Below, piece by piece: positions 31,945 through 40,325 of a stretch of 64,000 nt of DNA. Location: NCBI RefSeq assembly GCF_900156305.1, contig NZ_FTPL01000003.1, positions 124,001-188,000 of the forward strand, written 5' to 3'. The position numbers and the translations under genes are program-made. This DNA comes from Edaphobacillus lindanitolerans (GTDB lineage: Bacteria; Bacillota; Bacilli; Bacillales_A; Planococcaceae). The notes beneath the pieces are model-generated. The model worked only from the letters and a program-made list of their open reading frames with translations, was not told where the DNA came from and searched no databases. Every line of letters starts with the position of its first letter. Positions within the stretch are counted from its first letter, which is position 1.

Positions 31945-33438
31945 TCAAGACTGGGTAGAAGGCTTGCTCGTTCCAAGGGTGACGCTGATTTCTTGTTTTT
32001 TGCCGTCACGGTAGAAGCTGACTGTTGCCTTGTCCCCGACTTTCAGTTCGGAATAAAGGAAGCGGCGGAGTTGCTGGCCATCTTCGATTTTCTCCCCGTT
32101 GATCTCCGTAATGACATCGCCTTCCTTGAGTCCGGCTTTCGCGGCGGCTGCGTCAGGATCTACACCGGCAACATAGACACCGGCAGAAACGTCATTCGGC
32201 AGCCCGTTCACATAGCCGCGGGGAATTTCGTTGACATTGTACATGGAGATTCCGATATACGGGCGCTCCACATGGCCTTCAGCCATCATTTCCTCCACAA
32301 GGGGCATGACGTCATTGGAAGGGATGGCGAATCCGAGTCCTTCAACGCCGGAACCGCCAATCTTCAGGCTGTTGATGCCGACGACTTCACCGTTCATGTT
32401 GATGAGCGCGCCGCCGGAGTTCCCCTGGTTGATTGCGGCATCTGTCTGGATGACGGACATTTCCCATTCGCCGGCGGATGTGTCGACGCTGATCGACCGG
32501 TCGACGGCACTGATGATGCCTTCCGTGACGGAACGGGAGAACTGCAGGCCGAGCGGGTTGCCGATCGCGACGACGGAGTCACCTGCCCGGAGAGCTTCGG
32601 AATCACCGAACTTGAGCGGTTTGGCATCAATCTTGTCTGCATCCACACTCACCACGGCCAGGTCGCTCAAAGCATCGGCACCGACGAGTTCTGCTTCGGC
32701 CCGTTCCCCGTTGGCCAGGGAGACTTCAAGCTTGGAGGCCCCTTCCACCACATGGTTGTTCGTGACGATATAAGCCTTGCCGTTGTCTTTCTTGATCAGT
32801 ACGCCGGAACCGGTTGCGTATTCCACGTCTTTCCCGGAACCTTGCGAGAACGGATTTTGCTGCTGTTGCTGCTGGTAGTTCACAATCCCAAAAATCGAGC
32901 CGGATGCCTGTTCCACCATGTCGGCGAGTGATCCGTCTGATGAGACTTTCACCGGATTGGCAGTCTGTGATTCCGACTGGACAGAGGTCTTCGCCGGCTG
33001 GCTCGTCCCGGCCGGGTCCTCATGATCGAGGAACGGCACGGCAATCGCAAGGGTGAGCACCGAGCCGACCACACCGCCGCCGATTGTCTGCAGCCAGCCG
33101 AAACGCGAACGTCCTGGCTTGTCTGGCTTCGGTGAAGAACGCTTCACATTCACCGGTTCTCCGGCTGACGCCGGCCGGTACCCGCTTTCCGGACCCGCCG
33201 CACCCGGCATGTCGGCACGGTAGGACTCCTCGCGGCTGATTCTTCCTGGATCGGCCCCGCCTGCAGCCCCGGAAGACGGCTCTTCTTCGACGGGCTGGTT
33301 ATCCATGCCCGCGACAGGCCCGGTCTGCTCGGCTTCCGAATCACCCGGAAGCCATTCCTCACGCCGGATATCCCGGCCTTCGTCTGTTGAATCATCCATA
33401 TTACGTTCACGGTCATCCGATCCATTGTAATGGGTCAT
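31945..33438 (-). CDS. htrA: HtrA/DegP-like serine protease
   Basis: Membrane-anchored quality-control protease. A long acidic disordered cytoplasmic head (about 1-110), one membrane helix (about 115-136), trypsin-like domain with TNNHVVEG (His229), LSDLAVV (Asp259) and NQGNSGGALIN (Ser341), and one C-terminal PDZ domain (about 395-490). ATG 33438 chosen for AAGGAGG upstream. 497 residues. The next genes downstream encode a two-component system, so CssRS-type secretion-stress control is plausible but unproven. Confidence 0.92.
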   Translation of the reverse strand: MTHYNGSDDRERNMDDSTDEGRDIRREEWLPGDSEAEQTGPVAGMDNQPVEEEPSSGAAGGADPGRISREESYRADMPGAAGPESGYRPASAGEPVNVKRSSPKPDKPGRSRFGWLQTIGGGVVGSVLTLAIAVPFLDHEDPAGTSQPAKTSVQSESQTANPVKVSSDGSLADMVEQASGSIFGIVNYQQQQQQNPFSQGSGKDVEYATGSGVLIKKDNGKAYIVTNNHVVEGASKLEVSLANGERAEAELVGADALSDLAVVSVDADKIDAKPLKFGDSEALRAGDSVVAIGNPLGLQFSRSVTEGIISAVDRSISVDTSAGEWEMSVIQTDAAINQGNSGGALINMNGEVVGINSLKIGGSGVEGLGFAIPSNDVMPLVEEMMAEGHVERPYIGISMYNVNEIPRGYVNGLPNDVSAGVYVAGVDPDAAAAKAGLKEGDVITEINGEKIEDGQQLRRFLYSELKVGDKATVSFYRDGKKQEISVTLGTSKPSTQS

Positions 33439-33599
33439 GGTCAGTTCCTCCTTGATGGCTTGTAAAAACAGGATACGAAACAGTTGTGAACAAACTATTA
33501 ACAACACTTCGAAATAGAAAAAACTCTTTCAGGCGAGTCCGTCAGGCCCGGCTCGGGTATAATGAAGAGACGAATCCACGAACGAAAGGTTTTGAAGCA

Positions 33600-33884
33600 A
33601 TGGACATCACAGGCCACACCGTCGAAAAACTCAACGACCCGACCGGCATCATCGAGGGCGACCGGTATGAATTCTTCCTGGACCTCGATATCGATGAAGA
33701 AGACGAGCTGTATACGGAAGGCGGCGTCAAGCTGCGCGTCCTGTACGCAGTTCAAGACGGCAGGAACCGGATCGCCGTCTACGATTTCATCGCGGCGGCC
33801 ACCGGCCAAGTGCTCGGCTTTGCGCTGGAAGAAGACGAAGAGGAAGAGGTCAACGCCTATTGCAGTGCGCATCTGGAAGAGTGA
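33600..33884 (+). CDS. DUF6509-like small acidic protein
   Basis: A 94-residue cytoplasmic protein: ITGHTVEKLNDPTGIIEGDR and YEFFLDLDIDEEDELYTEGG followed by VKLRVLYAV match a Bacillales family of unknown function (DUF6509, from memory). Acidic C-terminus EEDEEEEVNAYC. The AAAGG SD is moderate and a -10 TATAAT lies at 33558-33563. Confidence 0.72.
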   Translation: MDITGHTVEKLNDPTGIIEGDRYEFFLDLDIDEEDELYTEGGVKLRVLYAVQDGRNRIAVYDFIAAATGQVLGFALEEDEEEEVNAYCSAHLEE

Positions 33885-34025
33885 GTGGGGTGAGTGACCC
33901 GCAGCGGACCGGACAACCGGTCCGTTTTTCCATTCCCGTCACTTTTCCCCGGGGCGCCCGCATGCAAACAAGGCCTGCCCGCATAGACTGAAGACATGAG
34001 GCTTTCAAATTAAATGAATATTTAG

Positions 34026-34031
34026 TATAAT
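34026..34031 (+). promoter_or_regulatory. -10 box upstream of the 61-aa gene
   Basis: TATAAT with a TAG immediately 5'; no strong -35. It reads toward 34105. Confidence 0.45.
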
Positions 34032-34104
34032 AGAGTCGGATAGGATGCAGTTCAGCCTCAGGTTCAAGTCGTCATCAGTCCCGAACAGGAAAGGGGTGAA
34101 CAAG

Positions 34105-34290
34105 GTGATCCTGCGATTCGGCGACCCGGAAGAGATGAAGCGCCGCCGTGATCCCGATGAACATGCCATCTTGAACATGATCGATGAAGGCAGTCCGGTG
34201 ACCGGCAACGTCGGAGCAGAATCGTTCCGCACCGCCCGGGAGAGAAACGGGTTCGGTGAGGACGAGCTCCGGAACATTACGTATCAGTGA
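34105..34290 (+). CDS. 61-aa hypothetical protein
   Basis: GTG start with AAAGGGGTG upstream gives MILRFGDPEEMKRRRDPDEH then AILNMIDEGSPVTGNVGAES. Charged, soluble, no membrane helix. Not recognised. An upstream ATG at 34045 adds 20 residues but lies too near the -10 and lacks an SD. A terminator directly follows, supporting a real gene. Confidence 0.58.
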   Translation: MILRFGDPEEMKRRRDPDEHAILNMIDEGSPVTGNVGAESFRTARERNGFGEDELRNITYQ

Positions 34291-34294
34291 CAGA

Positions 34295-34330
34295 GAAAGG
34301 CCCCTGCGGATGCAACCTGCAGGGGCTTTC
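34295..34330 (+). terminator. Terminator after the 61-aa gene
   Basis: GAAAGGCCCCTGC / GCAGGGGCTTTC hairpin; ends TTTCGTC, so only moderately T-rich. Confidence 0.75.
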
Positions 34331-34405
34331 GTCATTCAATCCCTAAGTTTGGAAATTTCCGGAGCGGGAATGCGGATAAAGAATCCGCACACCGAGGAGG
34401 CGCCC

Positions 34406-34766
34406 ATGTCACCGACGATCCTTACATTGATACTCCACGGCCACTTCCCGCATCTGCACAACCGCTTCCTCTTTTCCGTTCGATGGGCTTCAACTTTGTC
34501 GTCAACGACAGGGGCATCCGCAGTATCCACCGGGCCTACTATGACCGGTACGGACGTTCGCTGCTCGGCGCCGCCGTCCTCGCAGGCTGGCCATCGGCAT
34601 GACCCACCGGATCGAAGCCATCTTCATCTCTCACATCAGCGCCTTCCTCGCCGGCGGCGTCATCATGAATGTCATGAAGGAAGAATTGCCGAAAGAGCGG
34701 CAGAGCAGTTTCCTGGCTTTCTTGATCGGCGTGGTGGGATATACGGGGATTTTGTTGGCGGTTTAA
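34406..34766 (+). pseudogene. Decayed membrane-protein gene at the island border
   Basis: Starts with GAGGAGG SD and MSPTILTLILHGHFPHLHNR. The reading then shifts near 34480 to MGFNFVVNDRGIRSIHRAYY, continuing DRYGRSLLGAAVLAGW, and shifts again near 34600 to AIGMTHRIEAIFISHISAFL, AGGVIMNVMKEELPKER and a final hydrophobic helix ending GYTGILLAV. Two single-base frameshifts break what looks like one multi-helix protein. It abuts the low-GC restriction island. Confidence 0.65.
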
Positions 34767-34805
34767 AAAACAACCTCCGTAAATCTCTTTCGGGAGGTTG
34801 TTTGC
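34767..34805. terminator. Bidirectional terminator at the island left end
   Basis: AAACAACCTCCG / CGGGAGGTTGTTT hairpin flanked by A and T runs. It separates the pseudogene from the minus-strand methyltransferase gene. Confidence 0.85.
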
Positions 34806-34811
34806 TTACAC

Positions 34812-35984
34812 TCAAATATTAAAAACAAACTGTTTTTGATCCGGTGAAAGATCTTCAAACAATAATTTCTGTTTCTCTTTCAAAATCTCTACATCAAAGG
34901 AAGGATCAGTCGATTTGTAAGGTATGCCGGCGAAGGTTTTCAGAACAGCTTCAAATACAATTTGGGCACCCTGCGGCGGGACCGCCATTCCGATTTGTTT
35001 CCGTACAGCTTCCCGACTGCCAATAAAAACATAATCGTCAGGGAATGTCTGGAGTCTGGCACGTTCGCGGTTGGTCAGAGCCCGTAGCTCATTCCAATGA
35101 TACATGTGCGTGCCGCCTCCACCGCTCCCTGTAACAGTATAAGAAGGACGCTTTGGATCAAGACGCTTATAGATAGAGCTCAACTTGGCGCCTTTAACTT
35201 TCAGCCTTAATTCTTCCGGGATATCAGCATGCCATGCATTTCCGCCGGGCGGGATATAGCTGAGCATTTTCTTGACTCTCTCCGTGTGTTTCGGCAATTC
35301 ATTGTTGCTGGCATCCTCCGGGATCGGAGGATTGGTAATTGCATCGTAGGCCGTTTTGTAATCGGAAGGGTCCGTGACTAGCGGGGCAGGAACCTTAAAT
35401 TCGATTCCCTCCTCGGCAAGGTCGTTCCGGATTCCTACCATGATAATGCGGTGCCTTGCTTGAGGGATCCCATATTCCTCGAACTTGTATAAATGGGGAG
35501 TTAGCGTATAGCCACAGTCTTGAAGTTCAAGTAAAATTTGAATAAAGGCTTGCCCCTCGTTTGCGCTTTGCAGGCCGCCGACATTTTCAGCAATGAAAAA
35601 CTTGGGCTGGTATTCCCTTAAAACTTTGACACCATATGAATAGAGAGGGCCGAACTTTCCGTTCAGGCCATGCTTTTCCCCGACCTGACTGTAATCGTTG
35701 CATGGAAAGCCAAATGAAAAACAATCTATTTCTCCTAAAATGGACTTGTCCCCGATCGGCAGGTTTTCCACAGGTCCGCAATGAACCGAGGAGTCATCGG
35801 GATCACCGCAAATATTTTTCCCGAAGGTTGAGCAGGCATCAGGATCATAGTCGTTTGCCCATTTGTGCTCTATCCCCCAGTCTTTGAGAATCTCTCCGGA
35901 AGTAGGATCTTTGATTTTTGCCATCTTGGCACCGAGGCTTAGGCCCCCTGGCCCGCTGAAGAGTTCACCTTTTTTGAATATCAT
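34812..35984 (-). CDS. DNA (cytosine-5-)-methyltransferase 1
   Basis: Transfers methyl from SAM to C5 of cytosine in a specific site. Motif I LFSGPGGLSLG, motif IV GFPCNDYSQVG (catalytic Cys95), motif VI ENV (133-135), motif VIII QARHR, a target-recognition region (about 220-300) and motif X IGMAVPP. 390 residues, AT-rich codon use. Divergent from a PLD-family endonuclease that is probably its cognate nuclease. Confidence 0.93.
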   Translation of the reverse strand: MIFKKGELFSGPGGLSLGAKMAKIKDPTSGEILKDWGIEHKWANDYDPDACSTFGKNICGDPDDSSVHCGPVENLPIGDKSILGEIDCFSFGFPCNDYSQVGEKHGLNGKFGPLYSYGVKVLREYQPKFFIAENVGGLQSANEGQAFIQILLELQDCGYTLTPHLYKFEEYGIPQARHRIIMVGIRNDLAEEGIEFKVPAPLVTDPSDYKTAYDAITNPPIPEDASNNELPKHTERVKKMLSYIPPGGNAWHADIPEELRLKVKGAKLSSIYKRLDPKRPSYTVTGSGGGGTHMYHWNELRALTNRERARLQTFPDDYVFIGSREAVRKQIGMAVPPQGAQIVFEAVLKTFAGIPYKSTDPSFDVEILKEKQKLLFEDLSPDQKQFVFNI

Positions 35985-36091
35985 TTGAGATCTCCTTTAA
36001 CCAGGTAATGAGAACTTATGTTCTTGCATACCCTTATAAAGCGATTTTACACTTATTCTTGGTCAAAATCCATAGATGGGAGCTAATTGTC

Positions 36092-37030
36092 GTGACAGTA
36101 TATGAAACAGCTCTAAAACATGCTGTCCTAGAGCAGCCTTACAAGAAGGGAAGACGCCGCCTTTCTGTTTTAACCGGCTATGCATCTCCTCCGTTCATTG
36201 AGGATCTGCTGGTAAACATGCCGGAGTTACAGCTTGAAGTGGTCATAGGCATGGCTAGGCTTGATCCGATTACTCTTTGGAACCATAGACAATTCAAGCG
36301 ATTGGCAAGGGAGAATGAGCGCTTGTCTATTAAGTACTTTGTCGGCGACAAGCCTATACATTCAAAGATCTATTTTTGGCATCCGGAGAATGGGGATCCG
36401 GAACTTGTTTTTGTTGGCTCCGCAAATTTAACCAGAAACGGCTTCATCAATTTTCGGGAAGTCCTCGCGTCTGTAAAAATGGCCAATCCCTTGGACTTGA
36501 TAAATGAAGATGATTTGGCAGACTGTTCAAGTGAAGTTGTCATAAATGAAGTAGATTTTGCTTACTCAAGCGGCGGAGAGAAAATTAATGTGCAGCGGTT
36601 GAAGAGGGAAATTGACGGGAAGCCTTACGTCGATCTCCCTTTGGTCCGAAATAGCAGGGGAGTCAGAACAGTTCCCGAAAAGAGTGGCTTGAATTGGGGA
36701 CAAAGAGAAGGAAGAGACCCTGACCAGGCGTATATCCGGGTTCCCGCCGAAGTGTATAGCAAAGCTGACTTTTTCCCGCCGCGAGGGGAAAGGTTTACAG
36801 TCATCACTGATGATGGCGAGAGCTTTATTTGCATAAGGGCGCAAGAAAACGGTAAAGCCATCCAGACGTCAGAGTCCAACAAATTGATGGGACTTTACTT
36901 TAGAAAGCGGCTTGGGCTTAATAGCGGAGAACGTGTGAGAATTGATGACATTGACAGATACGGGAGGGATAGTGTCAGGATTTATAAGATTGATGATGAA
37001 ACGTTTTACATGGACTATTATTCAGACTGA
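36092..37030 (+). CDS. PLD-family restriction endonuclease (NgoFVII/BfiI-like)
   Basis: Metal-independent DNase of the phospholipase-D superfamily. One HKD motif: KPIHSKIYFW (His90, Lys92) with FVGSANLTRNG (Asn112). The C-terminal half (about 200-312) should be the DNA-recognition domain, as in NgoFVII. GTG 36092 gives MTVYETALKHAVLEQPYKKG and has GGGAG upstream; the ATG 36008 reading adds a hydrophobic leader unlike the family. 312 residues. Its 3' end overlaps the convergent vsr gene by 13 bp. Confidence 0.8.
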   Translation: MTVYETALKHAVLEQPYKKGRRRLSVLTGYASPPFIEDLLVNMPELQLEVVIGMARLDPITLWNHRQFKRLARENERLSIKYFVGDKPIHSKIYFWHPENGDPELVFVGSANLTRNGFINFREVLASVKMANPLDLINEDDLADCSSEVVINEVDFAYSSGGEKINVQRLKREIDGKPYVDLPLVRNSRGVRTVPEKSGLNWGQREGRDPDQAYIRVPAEVYSKADFFPPRGERFTVITDDGESFICIRAQENGKAIQTSESNKLMGLYFRKRLGLNSGERVRIDDIDRYGRDSVRIYKIDDETFYMDYYSD

Positions 37031-37473
37031 GCAGCCGTTCGGCTGCCCGGTCTTTTTTCTGCGTCTTTTGCATGCTGAATGAATTTAAATGTTTCTTCCA
37101 CGGAATTATCAAAGTTTTTCCTAACTTCATGTTCCCAAATCCTTTTGATATGCCACCCGTTGTTCTTATAGAACGTGGTAACCTCGTGGTCTCTCTTGAC
37201 GTTCCGTGTGATCTTGGCATCCCAGAATTCCTGGTTGCTTTTAGGGCGAGTAAAATGAATAGGACATTTATGCCAGAAACAGGAGTCAATAAAAATAACG
37301 ACTTTATATTTTTGGATCGAAATATCGGGATTTCCGAAAAGCTTTCTTACATTCCTTCTAAATCGGACGCCTTTGTTCCATAGTGCCCTAGAGAATTCCG
37401 ACTCGATTTTGGAGACAGAACGTATGGCAGACATATTTTTGCTCCGTTGTTCTTTTGTAATTTTATCGGGCAT
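37018..37473 (-). CDS. vsr: Very short patch repair endonuclease
   Basis: Nicks T:G mismatches that arise from deamination of 5-methylcytosine. FGNPDISI with catalytic Asp50, IDSCFWHKCP (Cys65, His68 zinc/metal site), EFWDAKITRNVKRD and GWHIKRIWEHEV match Vsr throughout. 151 residues. GGAGGAG SD 6 nt upstream. Fits two C5-methyltransferases nearby. Confidence 0.95.
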   Translation of the reverse strand: MPDKITKEQRSKNMSAIRSVSKIESEFSRALWNKGVRFRRNVRKLFGNPDISIQKYKVVIFIDSCFWHKCPIHFTRPKSNQEFWDAKITRNVKRDHEVTTFYKNNGWHIKRIWEHEVRKNFDNSVEETFKFIQHAKDAEKRPGSRTAAQSE

Positions 37474-37572
37474 GGATAACTCCTCCTATGGCCGTAAAAA
37501 TAGTTATGCTTATCATTACCCAAATTTATGTTAAAATAATTCCAACATATATAAGGGGAGGATTTTGGCTCC

Positions 37573-40323
37573 ATGGCGGATTATTCTTCTACAAAATACG
37601 ATGAAAAAAGAAATGCAATCAGAAACATGAAGGACATGGGAAGAGATTGGGCTTATATATATAGTTACGGTAAAAACAATGACGAAGAGCTACAGCAAAT
37701 GCTCGATTTCATTTATGAAACCGGAAACTTTGATTACACAATTCGTGCAGATGAATGGAAAGAAATCGTAACAGAACAAAAAGAAATTGAAGAAAAGGCC
37801 AGGCAGGTTGTCATGGTGTCAGGCGGTGTGGAACAGGGGTCTCTGGAAGTGCCCAAGCATGAGAAGAGTTCCTGGCAGCTGTACAAGCAAAAGTTGAGGA
37901 GTCAGAATTTTAGCGCAGATGCAATCCGTGAATTGGAAGAGTCGACTCTGGCGATTCTGAGAAAGCTCAGCCAGGATACAACGGATACCGGTCCGAGAAA
38001 AGGCCTGATGATCGGACATGTTCAGTCCGGAAAGACTGCGAGCATGGCAGGTTTAATGGCGATGGCTGCTGACCATGGGTGGAATATGTTTATTATTCTA
38101 TCGGGTATTATTGAAAACCTTAGGGTGCAGACGGCTGACCGTCTCGTGAATGACCTAACATACAGAACTGGAAATTTGAGTTGGAGAGCATTGAATCATC
38201 TTTCCATCAAATCACCCCTCTCTGACAAGACACAATCGCTGTCCTTCGACCAATTCTCGAGAGATAGATATTTCACTGTCTGTCTTAAAAACAAAACTCG
38301 TCTAAACAATCTGGCCAAATGGTTGTACGAAGATAAAAATAAGCTTACTCAAATGAAAATCCTTGTAATAGACGATGAAGCGGATCAGGCAGGAATCAAT
38401 ACTGCAAATATTGACTCGGATGATAGAACGGCTATTAATTCCGAGATTCTTAATTTGGTTGAAGGACCTGACGAAGTTAATGCAGGGGCCATGAATTATA
38501 TCAGCTATACAGCTACACCTTATGCAAACGTGCTTAACGAAGCCGGAGATAGGACCTTGTATCCAAAGGACTTTATTGGATTGCTCCCTACTTCCACAGA
38601 ATACTTTGGGCCCAAACAAATCTTTGGGGCAGAAGGAACACAGTACGAGGGCTTGGATATAATTCGAATGGTTGACGAAGAAGAAATTCGTCAGATTAAT
38701 GAGATGCAAAAAGAAAACATGGTATTTCGTATGACTCCGGGACTCAAGGATGCAGTTGCCTGGTTTCTGTGTTCAGTCGCAATGATGCGACACAACGGAC
38801 ATAAAAAGCCGATCAGCATGCTAATTCATACGAGCCACTTAACCGAGGTCCATGGGAAAATGGCTGAATTGATATCAACGTGGCTTAGCGGTATGACAGA
38901 CAAGGAACTTCTGAATGTCTGCCGTGATATCTATCATCGGGAATGCGGAAGATTTACGGTGGAGGATCTTTACGACTCGTTTGAGGATTACTCCGTGAGC
39001 AGAAATAAGATCAATAATTATCCGCCTTTTGAAAAACTTGAGTCTGAAATCCTTGAACTTAAAAAGCTAAGCCATATAAAGCTCGGAGATGATGATACCT
39101 TGGAGTATCACGAAGGTGTTCACCTGTGTATTGATAACTGCAGATTCAACAAAACAGAAGATGAGAGTTTTGTGAGACTGGCGTATCCGGATAAGCGCAA
39201 GCTTGAAAAAATGGATAAAGCCCCCGCATTTCTGATAGTCGGTGGCAACACATTGAGCAGAGGATTGACACTCGAGGGTCTTGTCAGCACATATTTTCTG
39301 AGAGTGGGAAGACAGGCTGATACACTAATGCAAATGGGCAGGTGGTTCGGCTACCGGCATGGCTATGAACTTTACCAACGTATTTGGATGACAGAAGATA
39401 CTCGGGAAAAGTTCGCCTTTTTGGCAACGCTTGAAGAGGAACTGCGTAGCGATCTTAAGACGTATAAGGACACCGGGGCATCACCTGAGGAATACGGACT
39501 CAGAATTAAAAACTCTCCAAAGGTATCCTGGATGAGAATTACCGGAGCGAACCGGAGCCAAGGAGCAGTAATGACAAATTGGGACTTCAGCGGTACTTCC
39601 AATCAAACAGTAACGTTTAACATTGATGAAGAAGTATTGAAACATAACATTCAAGTGGCTGAGGATTTGTTGGACTCGCTCCCTTCTCCCACGACGAGTC
39701 CATTAAATAAATCATCTTTGGTATGGAAAAATGTAGATTTTAATCTCATAAAGGAAAAGTTCTTTAGCAAATACTCGGTCAGTAAGAATGCCACTGCCCT
39801 TAATGACATGTCAGTTTTCTGTGAATGGTATGAAGGGGTTCAAGATGAGATCGGTTTCCGAGGCTGGACTGTGGTATTGGGCGGCACCAAGAATAAAGAG
39901 TCATCATGGGATATTGGAGGCAACAAGGTCGGTAAAGTTGTGCGGAAGGTTAGAAATAATAAAGAAGAAGGATCAGTAAGTTTAGGGGTATTAAGAGCCC
40001 CTGCAGATCTCTATGCAGACTTTACCGAGGACGACTTGGTTAAAGCGGGGATAAATTCCTCGAATCTACCTATTTCCAACAGTGAGGTTAATGCCAACAG
40101 AGAGCTTGTGGGGCTAGGAAAGACGCCTATGCTGATCATTTACCGAATCAATAAGGATAAATTATATAAAGATGATCAAACGCCTAAAAGAAAAATTGCC
40201 GAAGATCTGGTCGGCATCAGTGTTGTAGTGCCTGGAGCCAAGACCGGAAAAAGCTTTGCAAAACGCTTGATAATCGACATTGATCGCTTCGTGAATAGTA
40301 CGGGTACGGATGTGGAGGAATAA
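37573..40323 (+). CDS. Z1-domain SF2-like ATPase
   Basis: Large ATPase (916 residues) of the Z1 family found in restriction operons. Walker A GHVQSGKT (148-155), Walker B ILVIDDEADQAG (DEAD-like, 267-271), SYTATPYANVL, and the helicase motif VI-like QMGRWFGYR, all Z1 hallmarks. GGGGAGG SD; AT-rich promoter upstream (TTAAAAT). First gene of a six-gene operon in which stops and starts nearly touch. Role by family: translocation or remodelling of DNA for the nuclease subunits. Confidence 0.9.
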   Translation: MADYSSTKYDEKRNAIRNMKDMGRDWAYIYSYGKNNDEELQQMLDFIYETGNFDYTIRADEWKEIVTEQKEIEEKARQVVMVSGGVEQGSLEVPKHEKSSWQLYKQKLRSQNFSADAIRELEESTLAILRKLSQDTTDTGPRKGLMIGHVQSGKTASMAGLMAMAADHGWNMFIILSGIIENLRVQTADRLVNDLTYRTGNLSWRALNHLSIKSPLSDKTQSLSFDQFSRDRYFTVCLKNKTRLNNLAKWLYEDKNKLTQMKILVIDDEADQAGINTANIDSDDRTAINSEILNLVEGPDEVNAGAMNYISYTATPYANVLNEAGDRTLYPKDFIGLLPTSTEYFGPKQIFGAEGTQYEGLDIIRMVDEEEIRQINEMQKENMVFRMTPGLKDAVAWFLCSVAMMRHNGHKKPISMLIHTSHLTEVHGKMAELISTWLSGMTDKELLNVCRDIYHRECGRFTVEDLYDSFEDYSVSRNKINNYPPFEKLESEILELKKLSHIKLGDDDTLEYHEGVHLCIDNCRFNKTEDESFVRLAYPDKRKLEKMDKAPAFLIVGGNTLSRGLTLEGLVSTYFLRVGRQADTLMQMGRWFGYRHGYELYQRIWMTEDTREKFAFLATLEEELRSDLKTYKDTGASPEEYGLRIKNSPKVSWMRITGANRSQGAVMTNWDFSGTSNQTVTFNIDEEVLKHNIQVAEDLLDSLPSPTTSPLNKSSLVWKNVDFNLIKEKFFSKYSVSKNATALNDMSVFCEWYEGVQDEIGFRGWTVVLGGTKNKESSWDIGGNKVGKVVRKVRNNKEEGSVSLGVLRAPADLYADFTEDDLVKAGINSSNLPISNSEVNANRELVGLGKTPMLIIYRINKDKLYKDDQTPKRKIAEDLVGISVVVPGAKTGKSFAKRLIIDIDRFVNSTGTDVEE

Positions 40324-40325
40324 GC

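Noticed and set aside
32231-32931. Long plus-strand frames opposite htrA
   Set aside because: Antisense shadows caused by high GC; no SD and no family resemblance.
36008-36091. ATG start 28 codons earlier for the PLD endonuclease
   Set aside because: Hydrophobic leader not expected in the family, no SD, and it overlaps the divergent promoter region.
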